Positions 50,101 through 62,016 of a stretch of 64,000 nt of DNA are shown here, piece after piece. The DNA is from Diprion similis (lineage: Eukaryota > Arthropoda > Insecta > Hymenoptera > Diprionidae), in assembly GCF_021155765.1 (NCBI RefSeq), contig NC_060118.1, positions 4,340,001 to 4,404,000 on the forward strand, given 5' to 3'. Both the position numbers and the translations under genes were made by a program. How positions within the stretch are numbered: the stretch's first letter is position 1; each line of letters begins with the position of its first letter. Under the pieces are notes generated by a model, which was not told where the DNA came from, made no database searches, and was given only the letters and a program-made list of their open reading frames with translations.

Positions 50101-51219
50101 TACTTAGATATTTGGAGATATCTGTGTCCTTATTGAAATCGAGTATAGCATATTTTTAAATCAGCTTCAACTTATACAACATGTTGCATTTTTATTCGAG
50201 AGATTACCTCTGAACTGCTGGTACCACCGGAGTACTAGGTCGACTCCACTTCTGCCCATCTTTGCAACTAGCAGTCATTTCCATTCCCACAACTTTGACT
50301 GTCGGTGAGGATTCATCGATATTTTCCATTTCCTTATCGCCATTTACTTCAACTTGGGTGTATGCTATAGTTTCCTGTAATTTTAAAGAGAATATTTTGT
50401 TATTTTAACACATATACAACTGATAATTAATGTTAAGACACCGTCGGCATTTGAATTGAATAAAATCCGTGAAGAATTTGTTGCATGAAAAGGCCTAAAA
50501 AATACGAAAAGTTGTGATAGATTTTAATTTTAACTTCACAACATTAAAAACCATATACTTAGTGGATTGCTTAGTAAGTAGATGGTGCCAAACCGTTCCC
50601 TTTTACGGCAGTGCTGACGTACTGAAGAATGTGAAGGCATATCCTTCAGAATAAGGACCGTATTTTTAGTAAATCAACTCTCACACAGAATACTAGATTA
50701 AAATCAAGAAACAGTTACCAGAATTAAAAGTTAAGCAAGATGTTAAACAGGAATTAGGAATTTCAATCATCACTTAGAACCATTTAGTTATACATCCTTG
50801 ATTTTTCGAAATTTATTCTTTGACTCGAACAGATACGTTTTGCTGCAAGTATGAGTAGGAGAAACATCTAGGACAAGGCTGTCTGTCATAGACTATGCCA
50901 CTTTTTCTCTTCCGCGATATCCGTACTTTTGATGCACCCAATAGACGGTGCAGTACTCTCCAAGTCAAAAATTTATGAACACATGCACCATTGACGAAAC
51001 CACGCACAAAATGGCAAATCTTATGGAACAGCCGAGGTTTTGATGGGCAAGAGGCCAGCAGAGCATATGGAAAATTACAATATTCCACAATCACTAACTC
51101 GGTCAACACGACGATCCCATTCAAGGAATTAGTAAGTCCAGAAAATCGAGATTAGCCTTTATCCTAAATTTTCATTTTTAATGCTGATAAGCACAGTTAC
51201 TCAAAATTATTATGACTTA

Positions 51220-51250
<31 letters not shown>

Positions 51251-51917
51251 TGTTGAATGTAACAAATGCGAATGTTTCAGGCAACTGAATTTCAGAATTT
51301 TCGCTGTATAGGTATATAGTATATCTTATAGTTAGCATGGATGACGTTATAATTCTATTATTTTCAATCCAACTTATAAGGTATAATTTTTGTGCAATTG
51401 GAAAAAGAAAAGGTATGACCTAATATTTCTTCTAGGGGTATTTAAATAAATACTAAAACAACTGAATTTGGTCCAATTACATACATATCGATACACTGAA
51501 ATTATTTCTGTTCTTTACAGGCCACTGACAAATGTATAAAAACAATTATCTTGTATATTATGTAGCTTTGATCTGCCAATTACAAGATACAAGCTGACCA
51601 AAAAGATAAATAAAATAATCCAAAACTCTCTTTTTTTATAGAAAATTGGTAAACGGTTTATATCATACAGCAGTTGAATTATAAGTAAATGGCTTATCTA
51701 CTCTGATAATACTACAACAACATCTGTAAACTGCCACGGAATTAGTGCTATGAGAAGGGAGACGTGTATTAGTTTGCATGAAAGCCCCATGTACATAGAA
51801 AATTCAAAGTAAACACATACTTGTTATAAGTGTTAAAACATACTGGACGCAAGGAATATACCTTCGAAATGAAACCGGCCCCTGCCAGACCATTGGATTT
51901 TGGAGCCGCATCAACTA
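44123..51917 (-). CDS. ric-3: C-terminal exons of RIC-3 (probable long form)
   Basis: Minus-strand exons in transcript order: 51917-51862, 50374-50208, 49759-49573 and 44500-44123. Phases agree at each join (0, 2 then 0) and each exon has only one open frame. The chain reads VDAAPKSNGLAGAGFISK, a segment with KWSRPSTPVVPAV, then PPKPIYLEGALPSQCELLVT and VLSGKMTLSLISLDQISS, and ends in a polyacidic tail (long E runs, about 70 residues) with KIIK-stop. It is low-complexity and probably disordered. I assign it to RIC-3, whose coiled-coil exon lies upstream on the same strand at 62.0-62.4 kb, because RIC-3 proteins have long acidic C-termini and the segments fit my recollection of insect homologues. 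The exon linking the two parts was not found: the first exon here needs one nucleotide from its predecessor. The 49573-44500 intron holds a 2.2 kb palindrome. Confidence 0.6.
45907..46533. mobile_element. pogo/Tigger-like MITE
   Basis: Left end CAGTGAAACCTCAGTTATATG after TA. Right end is the complement of CAGTGAAATTTCAATCATATG. The CAGTGAAACCTC terminus is typical of pogo/Tigger elements. About 627 bp, no transposase frame. Lies in the last ric-3 intron. Confidence 0.7.
47272..49464. repeat. 2.2 kb inverted-repeat (fold-back) element
   Basis: Outer ends: 'agtagttagtatgagatgg' plus 'tttcggaccacttagt' on the left, and the complement of 'gagtagttagcatatgatag' plus 'tttcggaccacttattt' on the right. 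Symmetry continues inward: 'ttatttggtcccgcacggtt' pairs with 'aaccgtgcgggaccaaataa', and 'gtggtcgaattcgatttga' (47890) with its complement near 48580. Arms contain variants of 'gttttcgagaaaac' and 'gaggagcaatt' at intervals of roughly 160-170 bp, plus 'ggtaattgcgatcgg' repeats at the margins. No long ORF. Lies in the last ric-3 intron. Confidence 0.85.
49803..50073. mobile_element. TTAA-flanked palindromic MITE (GGTGCTTATAAAG family, short form)
   Basis: Starts TTAAGGTGCTTATAAAGACC and ends with the complement, TTTATAAGCACCTTAA. Arms pair 'cacctcgaaaacgcggggaa' and 'aaaactcctataccgctcaa' with their complements. The middle has 'gccttattttggcaaaaagt'. A longer copy is at 56482-57265. It lies between two ric-3 exons, 44 nt from the nearer. 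Confidence 0.9.
51219..51250. repeat. (AT)n followed by T run
   Basis: TA/AT dinucleotide run of about 24 nt ending in a T homopolymer. Confidence 0.9.
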
Positions 51918-51919
51918 CT

Positions 51920-54890
51920 TAAAACATAAAATTCTGTACTAAGATCTGTAACGGTTGCATTTTATCTAAAAAAAGAACAAAAGAAGTATATGCGAAGAAT
52001 CGATAAGTAATATTTTCATGTATTATGAATAGTAACACTTTCGCTGAAATTGGCAATACTGTTCCAAAATTCATGTAGACCAAAAAATTCATAAGTAAAT
52101 GGTTCACTCCGAATTTAATCACAATATCTTTTCGAAGAACCCATAATTTATTTATTGATGTGCCACGGGGCAACCAAAAATTGGAATTTCTTTATTCCAT
52201 AGATTCCATACTCTTCCATAAAATGACTTTGAATTTTACTTTTCAATGAATAGCTTTCGAGATATAACGGTTTGAAAAAAAATTGTACAATGTCTCCACT
52301 AGTTCCGCCATGATAATGATGGACTATAAAAATCTGAAAAAAATCACAAAAAGTTTTCATAAATAGGAAAAAAATGTATCCGATGGGAGAAATTAGGGTG
52401 GTGAAGTTTGGAAATAACTCAGATCGACGTAGACAGCGACATATATATGTGTGTAAAGGAAAATCACCGCAAGTATCGAACAGGGTAAGACGATTGCGTA
52501 GTCGAGTTGAGAATGGCGAACTTAACCGCTTGTCGGTAATTATAATTTTGTTGCAGAAATGGGCACAGTAAATCACATTCTATGTAGACTTTCGCAAATT
52601 TATCGAGGTTAATATGTTAATATTAACTAATGTCTAAAATATCCCGAAGGCATATTGGGATCGAGCGCAAAGGCTCAGGAGCTAGCAAAGGAAGGCCATG
52701 CTTCTGGGGGTGGCCGATTTCGATGTACTTGAAACCAGTGAAACTAGACTATATTTTATTAGACACGTATTTTTTACGGTCCAGTGGGGATTTTTGGCCT
52801 ATCATGAATTGAAATTTCGTCCCGCCAAGTAAGGAGTCACGTCCACCATAACAGCAATACTTTAAATCAATTTTTATCGATTAAAGAATGCAGCACCTAA
52901 ATTTTGGTATGAATTTAATCACTCTTTTTTCGACATGGGCCCGCTAACTGTATGGTTGTAAAAATAAGGGACAGAGCACCAACCAAATGGTCATTCGTCG
53001 GTCATTCATCATTCATATTCAGTCACTTTCCCAGACCAGTTCAGTCCAAGGCTCAGTATAATTCGAATTCACATTCAAGATCACAACTCTCTTATTAGCT
53101 CATTCAGTCGATCACTTATTATTACCGCGAAACTAACAATTATTTTTAAATTGAGCAACATACCGCCAATCCCAAATAATTATGTAATTCGACAATCGTT
53201 CTTTAAACTGTGTACTGTGATACCCCTAGATGCGGAACGATATGTGCACCTTACTCAAGCAACTGGAGTTACAGCTCTTATTTCTTTGTAATATCTAGTA
53301 AACATTTCTAGTTGAGGACCGTATCCCGCCACGGCCATCCGTAACATCAAATATTATTTATCAAATGACGTCAAAGATTATCTGTCGAATTTGGTAACAT
53401 TGGCTGTGACGGGATACGATGCTCATCTTGAAGATGAGCTGCAACTTGGATTGCTTGTCTGGGGATGCTCACCGTATGTGTAGATGGCCTGTTCCATGAT
53501 CTTTTACTGTACACAAATATATCAATATTCTCCAATTTATATGTATCTAGTTCATATCGTTTCCGAGAAACACGTTGATCGATGTCATCGATGTTTGCCT
53601 GGAGACGAAGGTCCAATTCGAAAAAGTGATGAAATTCATCAACGTGTTCCTCGGAAACGGTAAAGGCCAGAGACCTAAGAACTGGGGATTCTCATATGTC
53701 AGTGTACACTACACATTAAAAATTCCAACCAAATCGTAAACTAAACCCTAAAAAACTGACCGAAGATTCATGTATCGGTCCATTATATGTACTCTATATT
53801 TCTTCACATATTCTGGTGGTCTCTGTTCCCTTTGCATCATGCTGATGATCGACTTTCTGTCCTTAATGAATTTCGGTCTCTTTTTATCATGTATTTCTCT
53901 GTTCTCTCTATGTATAGTCTCCTCGATGAACTGGGCCAGTACTCCGTTAATTGCAGAATAGACGTTTCAGAAAGTCATGTCATCGTTATTCCAACACTCC
54001 TTGTTACGTGAGTCACGGGATCATTTTCTGGCTACATTAAAATACACGGGTTGAAACCACAGTCTGTCTCAAACAGTGAGTACCGTGAAACACTTCTAAT
54101 TCTCATTCGACCTTAAGCCTCCAACAGGGCTTTGAAGAAACTAACGATTACTTACACAGTGGCAAGCGCTCGCTGATTCCCCGCAACCATCTCCGATGTC
54201 CTTCGTTTGAGTGAAAACCAGCACATATCTAAGTAACTGCAAGTGCTCACTCAACATTCGCGATCAGTTACCTTACTAAATCGGCCACTTTAGATGCACG
54301 ATCTCCCCTTGTAAGCGGTACTTAATATAGCACTATTGCCGGATACCACAATTCGATCTCTAGTGTCTTTAATATATCTCACATGTATGTACTCAGGCTA
54401 TTTTATAAATATCTTTCACGATCTTAAAAACAGTTTTTAGCGAACTTAATGGGACTTCCATGAGAGATTCTGAGGATATCGTGCAATGCCGATGTATTGT
54501 CAGAAGTAAATCTCTTTCAACGTTTTGTGCCTGTTCTAAGGAGGTCCTAAAGATATCCCATACTGCCTTAGAAACTGTTCGTATCCACGACCTATAACTT
54601 TACTCTACGTACGTTGGATGAAGATGTATGAAAAATGAATTAGGGCTGGACATTTTTTTGGTCGTTACGAAACCAAAATTATTTTGAGATATCATATATT
54701 TTCTCGAGTAAAGGTATATATTATGTAAATATACATATCTCTACCGTCTTGTTAAGTACCTGAAGTTATTTGGAATGCAAACATTACACTATCACTTCGA
54801 AGGACTGAGGCATTACTTCTTCCTTTATGGTCAAGTCCTATAATAACAAGAATAATAATACTATTACCACCAACTATATTGGTAGCCCAT
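51920..54890. other. Presumed ric-3 intron; no exon recognised
   Basis: No plus or minus exon with convincing phase. At 53556-53662 there is a short inverted repeat ('cgtttccgagaaacacgttg' with its near complement 'caacgtgttcctcggaaacg'). 53000-53110 is rich in 'tcattc' and 'cattcag' motifs. Open frames at 52148-52576 and 53371-53616 (minus) have no recognisable domains. Confidence 0.35.
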
Positions 54891-54899
54891 AGGCATCCC

Positions 54900-55090
54900 A
54901 TAGGGTATGTCCTCATGAGCCGTTAGGCTTGTGCGGAGTAAGAGAGGGGAGGAATTAGTGACCACTATTATGGGTCTGCAGTCGTCCTACAATATCCAAG
55001 GGTCCAGTCGGATTCGACATAAAATCCACCGACTCGTATTCTTTCGGAGTGCAGCAACGCCGATTTCCCGAAGGTACATTTAACCTCAAT
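54900..55090. repeat. Dispersed repeat shared with 28140-28380
   Basis: See the partner entry. It directly precedes the 2.8 kb inverted-repeat element. Confidence 0.6.
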
Positions 55091-55665
55091 TTGACCCTGA
55101 TTTTGCGATTTCATTATATGGTAGTAGTATAGCTATGGTAGTAGTATAGTTCTGGACCGATTAGTACGTGTACGTGTGATTTATCTTGGCGTTAGTGTAT
55201 TTATGTGTGTCAACCCTTGCTGTACCTACTGAAGGTCAAAATCGCGCTGCCTTACCAACAATTTCAATGACCGAGGGTCAAAACTGCACTTTCTTACCAA
55301 CAATATAATCAACCGAAGGTTCGAATCTCGCTGTCATCCCCCTACCGACGGTCGAGGTATAGCGGAGGTGTAAACCCTTCTGTTCTCCGTGCGATCAGCT
55401 TGCCAGTTTCTGGTATGTTCTGGTTAAATTTGGGCTACTTCTCGTGTGATATCAAACACCCTACATTTCACAATAAATAGTTCCGAGAATTATTTTTGCC
55501 GAACCGGATGTTGGTGTAATATCAACCACGTGACATTCTTTTTCCATGACCAAGAACTGTTTGTAATATCAACCACCCCACATTCATTGCCCACGATATC
55601 AAGCACGTAACATCCTTTCCCCATGAACTCTTTGTGGGTCCAAAGTCCGGTGTGGTGTCAACCAC

Positions 55666-56220
55666 GTGAAATTTCCCCCCCACCAAGTTTCAAATGCATG
55701 TGGTGAAGACGTTATAAAAGTCAGAATCAAAAACTTCATTGTCAGTCTGATGCTGTTCTTCCTGCAAATGAAACGTACTTCCCAACAACGTGAATTAAAG
55801 AAGCGACTAAAACTGCTGATCAAAAATATTGACGAAGTGAAACATCTGCTGCGAATTGAATCTGGACTGCATTAACTCACAAGACAATTAAGCCAAATTA
55901 GAATCATAGATTTCTCGAATATGAACGAAGTTGCATAGTTGGATACGTTTCTCCCCTTGAAAAAGCTCGCGGATCTTGAAACCGACTTTGATTACCGAGT
56001 GAGCAGAAGTCGTCGAGTTAAGACGAAATTTTGAATTAAAATACTGATGGATCTGGAGGATTCGTTTACGGTTTTTATGCTGAATCGACTGATGAAAGTC
56101 TTACAATAAGATGAAGAGCTGTTTCAGAGGATGGTGACAGCTAGTAACGAGAGTCGGTTGCATCTGCACTGCCTGGGTGAACCATACAACCAACTTGAAT
56201 TCATTTACGTGTAATTTAAG
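55666..56220 (+). pseudogene. Decayed ORF inside the 2.8 kb element
   Basis: A 69-codon frame (55666-55875) ends in a helical, basic/hydrophobic segment (RELKKRLKLLIKNIDEVKHL). After stops and frame changes, the sequence can be read on as FSPLKKLADLETDFDYRVSR. A coiled segment followed by FPLK-x-L-x-L-E resembles the DUF4806 pattern often found in repetitive insect genes. That resemblance is from memory and weak. Multiple stops show that it is not functional. Confidence 0.35.
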
Positions 56221-56481
56221 TATCGAGTATAAATTTCGTACCTTACATTACCTAGTGATACTTTTAATATTAAATAAAACGATTAAAGATTTTGAAAAAA
56301 CCTTATACAACAAACATTGTACTGGATACTTTGTAATAATTAATAAAAAGATTAAAATTGTGTGTATTTGTCACTTAGCTTTAAGCCACCCTGTATACCC
56401 TTATCCCAACATATCTCAGTATATTAACGATCCGATAGGTGAACAGTGCAAGCTATGCAGGTTCTATTTCGTGAAATAGAT

Positions 56482-57265
56482 TTAAGGTGCTTATAAAGAC
56501 CCGTTGTACACCTCGAAAACGTGGGAATGCAAAACTCCTGTACCGCTCAAGCGATCAGAGTGAAACTTGGGCAGTTAATGCCTTATTTTGGCAAAAAGTG
56601 GAGCGTTTTTTTTACTTTTTCAAAATTTTGAAACAAATTTTACAGATTGGTTAGCACTCACAGAAATTAGCCAAATTTTCACAGTTGCACTGAATGGATC
56701 GACCTATCCGGTATGATGCCACTCGGCGGTGATGAAACACACATTTGAGCCCAGTGCCATGAGATTTGATGGTGAAATGACGAAATGGCAGTTGATCCAG
56801 TTTTCGATTACGAAGAACACCGAAATCTCATTTTGGCGACATTTGTTACCGACATTACGCGCATGCCGGTAATGTATGCGTGTAATGTCGGTAAAAAACC
56901 GACAAATGTCGCCAAAATGAGATTTCGGTGTTCTTCGTAATCGAAAACCAGATCAGCTGCCATTTCGTCATTTCACCATCAAATCTCATGGCACTGGGCT
57001 CAAATGTGTGTTTCATCACCGCCGAGTGGCATCATACCGTATAGTTCGATCCATTCAGTGCAACTGTAAAAATTTGGCTAATTTCTGTGGGTGGTGACCA
57101 ATCTGTAAAAATTTTTTCCAGATTTTTAAAAAGTAAAAAGGCGCTCCACTTTTTGCCAAAATAAGGCATCAAATGCCCAAGTTTCACTCTGATCGCTCAA
57201 GCGGTACAAGAGTCTTGCATCCCCGCGTTTTCGAATTGTACAACGTGTCTTTATAAGAACCTTAA
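56482..57265. mobile_element. 784 bp TTAA-flanked palindrome nested in the 2.8 kb element
   Basis: Starts TTAAGGTGCTTATAAAGACC and ends TCTTTATAAGAACCTTAA. Arms are nearly perfect complements around an axis near 56873 (the central 'ccgacattacgcgcatgccg' region). Compared with 49803-50073 it holds an extra central palindrome, about 56693-57066, bounded by 'acagttgcactgaatggatc' and its complement. No ORF. Confidence 0.9.
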
Positions 57266-57949
57266 CTTTGAATTGCGTTTTGAATCTAAGAAAGTGCTAT
57301 TCTGAATACCAACGAGGAAAGGTGAAGGTTATCAAGCTGCGTTTGAACCTCGTAACTGTAATGTAAACTCTAAGATGAGGTTTTGAACGGACTGATTGAA
57401 GGATAGAGTGCAAGGTTGAGGAACAGTCAGAGCCTCGCGACTCTAGCTGCTAGCCACCACCATTCGCTGGAAGAGCTCTTCGTCTTCCAATAAGGTTTTC
57501 ACTAGCCAATTCGGGATGAAAACCGCAAACGCGCCCTCAAGATTCATCACTATTTTATCTCGAAACTATTAATTGTAGAATGTAGGGTGGCTGATATCAT
57601 GCCGGAAGCCATTCAAGGTTAACCAGAACATTCCTGAGGCTGGCGGGCTGATCACACAGGGAACGGAAGGGTTTGCACCTCCGCTATATCTCGACCGTCG
57701 GTAGTGGCGATGAGAGCAAGATTGTTGGTAAAGTAGCGGGATTATGACCTTCAATCGATAAAAATTGTTGGTAAAACAGTGCGGTTCTGATCTTCGCTTG
57801 ATAAAATTGTTGATAAGACAGCGCGATTTTCACCTCCGGTCGGTAAGGCAGAGGTTGACACACATACATACACTATCACTAGATAACTCAGACGTACATG
57901 GACTAACTCTAATCGGTTCAGAACTCTCATAGCTATACTTCTTACGGTT

Positions 57950-60095
57950 AGAACATTGCTTGAAAAAATTTTCAAAGAAAAAAATCGCAATTTACTTTTT
58001 AATTTTGTTCTTATGGGTGATGAAAAATCTTGAATGGAAAAGTTGTAGGTTTTATCTTCGTGCGTAAGAAAATTTTTTTTTAGGCCAGCCGCAAATTGCA
58101 ATTAACTAAATTCTTCAAAAAAATTCCATTTTTATAGAATTCCCTTAATTGTCAATGCATACTTTCGAAACTCACACGTTGCGTATAAAATCTGTGCCTT
58201 AAGAGTCTGTCAAAAAATCATTTGACCATCTCGCATATTAAAACAACAAATAGCGATTTTCAACTAATATTCTGATACCAATAAAATGAGAGGCGATAAG
58301 GTTATAGCGTCCAAAAAAATAATGGTGGTAGTTACAGATATGGAGATTTATAAGGTTATGAAAAAAAGACTCCGTCGATTCACATGAAAAATAATGGAAA
58401 ATACAAAATTTTCCATTCAATAAATACGATTATTGACTGTAATCATTAACTCACAGAAACCATTTTATACTGTTATTTCGTTTTCGAAACGGAAATTTGA
58501 AAAAAATACCTCTTCATTTTCACTAGAACCGAAGATCCACTTGTTTTACGTATTTGCGATTTATTATCAATGTCAATGATATTGAGATTTGACAAAAATA
58601 CCGTACCTCATCCATACCTCAAAGATTAAACATGAAAATAAACTATCGAATTGAAGTATAAATTGCTAGTAGTCGCGTTCCACTAGCGCAGCGACGTGGT
58701 GGGAGGCATAAAGTACGAAGTCGTTTAGTTTCGGGGTCGTTGACTCTCGAGTCAATGAATATTATCAAACGATTTCACATGATTCAAAACGATTTCAATT
58801 TGTTAAATAATGAAAGACCTCCGTTAAGTTGGCTATCCCATTGTAGCATGATCACTCGGGTCAAATTGGAAAATTGGTCGCAAATTGAACGCTGTTCAAT
58901 TATGGAAATGAAAATTTTTTGCTCCAGCTATTTTCGAAAAAAAACGCAGCAGACCCAGCTCATAATTAGGCAAACATCGCCAAATTATAAAAATTGTGCA
59001 AATGAAGTTGAAAACGAAAAATCCCATCGCAAGATTTATTCGCTAATTATTCGCTATCGATTTATATCAGTTTCATTCTCCTAAAACCACCCCAACCCTT
59101 GATATTCCACCCCCCTTGTTCAATCATGCCGTAAAACTATTTGTACATACGTAATTTGTTAATATATCGAAGCGTAAATTGTTCACTAATTAGTCACTGC
59201 CAATAGACGTAGGTCCCACTTTCGCAGAACAACCCTCCTTGGATATTCCACCCCTGACGTCGAAAAACCGAACTGTTTACACGACAACCCAAAATTCAAA
59301 ATTTTATCGACGTGTGAATTATTCACTCATTATTCGCTGCCGAAAGACGTCCGACCCACTTTCCCAGAACCACCCCTTTCTCGGGCATTCGCTCATGTGA
59401 AGTTGGGCCGCCGCTCCCCACTACGGATTTACAAACTTTTTTTGGTATCTATCGGTGTTCGTTTGGTGGTGCTTGGTGGTCCATTTTTGAGGTTTGGTGG
59501 AGCACAGTTTCTTGAAAATTCAAGAACCAAATTTTTCAGCGTGAAATTAGTCGCTTACTTTGATTTTTCACAAATTTTTTCCGAAATTTTCAAATTTTCA
59601 AGAAACTGTGGTCATTCACATATAGGATTCGATATGTTGGATTTCGCAAATTTGACCTCAGATTCGTGATCAGCAACTCAATAAACCAACGGGTACCAAT
59701 TTTCATCAAAATCCAAATGTTTTTAGTTCTTTTTTCAGCTCATTGAATACGCCAAATTTAAATTTTGCCGATCTGACCTTAGATTCGTGATTAGTGACCC
59801 AAAAAATATCAACAATCCATTCAAATCTATGTTAAAAAAATATGTTAAAGAAAGACAGCTTATTTCTACATTCATTAGCTTTGCTAAAATGAGTGCCCAA
59901 CTATATATCTTCATCTCTCACGAATAATAAATTTTTCTTTGAAACGATAAAAGTGAAATTTACTCAACGGACTACCCGAGTCCGGATTGTACAATTCAAT
60001 TTATCAAAAAAGTACAATCCACGATCAACGAAAGTTGAGCCCTGAACTCAGTCTATTGTTATTTTCACTACCTGTGTCTGACTCCCTCTTATTCC
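57950..60095. other. ric-3 intron; a GGATCC-family remnant only
   Basis: 59600-59870 holds degraded interspersed units ('gacctcagattcgtgatcag', 'gatctgaccttagattcgtg'). 59085-59390 repeats 'cactttcgcagaacaaccc' and 'ttattcgctgccgaaagacg' like blocks two or three times. A phase-0 minus microexon is conceivable at 58502-58531 (WIFGSSENEE) but is unsupported. Confidence 0.35.
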
Positions 60096-60100
60096 CTTCA

Positions 60101-61031
60101 ACTCACAAGGGAAGGACGCGAGCTTGGGGTCACGGATTTCAGGACCCTTCTGGGGTTGAAAAGTACTTCGAAATAGCAAACCACAGCCCAAGCAGGAGCG
60201 CCCAATTCTCAGTCATTTTCAATAAAAATCGATTTGAAAATCGTAGCACTATCAATTAATTTTTTCTCTTTCTTGCCACCTGACAACGCATGTTCACCTA
60301 CCAACAATTTTTTCGATCTACTTACAAAATGAATGGATTGCAACACCATTATTTTTCATTGTTAAACACTAATTTATTATATCACGCATCGTATTTTCGT
60401 CTCGAAACCAGTTCGGTTCACAATCAATTAAGCGCTCCGACATGTCCCAATATTTTGAATTATGCTTGGTTTGCCGCCAAATTGATAGAAGAAAAGACTA
60501 CATTTGTGTCCGTCAGCGACGTATGCTTTCCTCTGTGGCTTTTGAAAAAAAATTACTGGTGTGAGAACGTTGCATTCACAAAATGCGCATGGTGTGAGGA
60601 GAATTTATGTTTTTAATGCTTTTATGATGTGTACTATCCGAATATATGCAACACCTCTACAGATGGCAATGATAGCGAATCATAAGGGACTGTCAACCAA
60701 AATACATTATAAACAAGAATACTTTCTGAAATAAAATACATAAAAACCTTTGTAATAAATCAAGTGTTTAACAATGCAAAATAATGGTCTTGAAATCCAC
60801 TCATTTTGTAAGTAGATTGAAAACATTGTTGGTGGGTGAACATGCGTTGTCAGGTGGCAAGACAGAGAAAAAATTAATTGATAGCGCTACGATTTTCAAA
60901 TCGATTTTTCTCGAAAACGACTGAGTATTGGGTGCTCCTGCATGGCCTGTGGTTTGCTATTTCGAAGTACTTTTCAACCCCAGAAGGGCCCTGAAATCCA
61001 TGACCCCAAGCTAGCGCCCTCCCATTGTCAG
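60101..61031. repeat. Inverted repeat with 280 bp arms and 365 bp spacer
   Basis: Left arm 60101-60381, right arm 60748-61031. Pairs: 'gagcttggggtcacggattt' with 'aatccatgaccccaagct'; 'ttgaaaagtacttcgaaata' with its complement; 'gccacctgacaacgcatgtt' with 'aacatgcgttgtcaggtggc'; and 'cattgttaaacact' with 'agtgtttaacaatg'. The spacer is unrelated, without a supported gene. Confidence 0.85.
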
Positions 61032-62016
61032 GCCTGATTCGCGATCATTCGCTCCTTAAACTCGCTTATTGCGTTAGTGATTTCAACGCAGTACAAAAAA
61101 TTCGTACTTTTCCACTAGATTTCTAAATTTGCAACACTATTTACATAATTTTATGTAACTTGCCGTTGTTTGCAGCAGATTGCATACTGATTTTGTGCAT
61201 TAAAAACGGTTGATTCGATAGTGAACCGCCCCTCGGTTTAATCATTGCCTACAAGTTTTATGCGAGGGTAAAATTGGTTTCTATTTTTTTTTTTTCTTTC
61301 AATGGTCCTCAGTCAGATTTTTCAAACGTGACACAATCTACAATGACGTCAAATTCTCTAATACATTTTCCCCTTGAAAATGAACAAGCAAGTGAACAAC
61401 TTTTATCCAAAACTTTTTGTAGCACGCTTAGTTTTCGAGATATTCTAAATGACTCGTTGAAAATGCAATGAATTGGAAAACTCTTTGTTAAGAAATTTGG
61501 AAATACCATGTTTGATAAAAATTAAACTTCTTAAAAGATACTCCGGTCGTTATTTAATTTTAAAACGCAGTCACACGTGAGACGATCCGCATAAATGTTG
61601 GTCGGACCTTTTCTGATTCAAAAAGCTGGAGAAAGGTCAACAGCCTTGATGTTAAGACTACAATGAGAGGCTTGTCCACGGTGGAATGTGGATATATTAG
61701 GGGCTGGGAAGTATTAATTTACTGTAAATTCTAGTTTCAAACATTTGCATCGAGCATGGTCTTCGTAAACTGTGGATGATTTACAGGAGAATGAAATTTA
61801 AACTTCCCTCTAGTCGACGCTAAAAGACATGTAAGTAGAGATCAAAACATTGCCGACGGTTTCAATGCGTGAACCAGTGGGCAAAGAATGCTTCTGCTGT
61901 GGGATAAAACTTGGAAAACGAACACATAAGCTCAAATCACATTCAGATCACAGCAGCGTGCATGTTTCTAAAATCTACATGAAACTGAAAATGTGAATTG
62001 TTTTCAATAAAACTGA

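Larger units (their letters stand above)
55122..57945. mobile_element. 2.8 kb element with about 370 bp terminal inverted repeats
   Basis: Left arm 55122-55487, right arm 57559-57945. Pairs from outside inward: 'agtatagctatgg...gttctggaccgattag' with its complement at 57895-57940; 'gtatttatgtgtgtcaacc' with 'ggttgacacacatacatac'; three roughly 45 bp units of 'ccttaccaacaatt...aaggtcaaaatcgcgctg'; and 'catgatatcagccaccctac' like ends near 57590 with 'gtgatatcaaacaccctac' near 55447. The interior holds a decayed ORF (55666-56220) and a nested palindrome (56482-57265). Lies within the ric-3 intron. Confidence 0.8.

Noticed and set aside
50813..51124. 103-codon minus-strand open frame
   Set aside because: No domain recognised, no phase-compatible splice sites; likely chance or a repeat relic.
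52148..52576. 142-codon minus-strand open frame
   Set aside because: Composition is that of AT-rich noncoding DNA, hydrophobic runs from poly-A/T, no domain or splice support.
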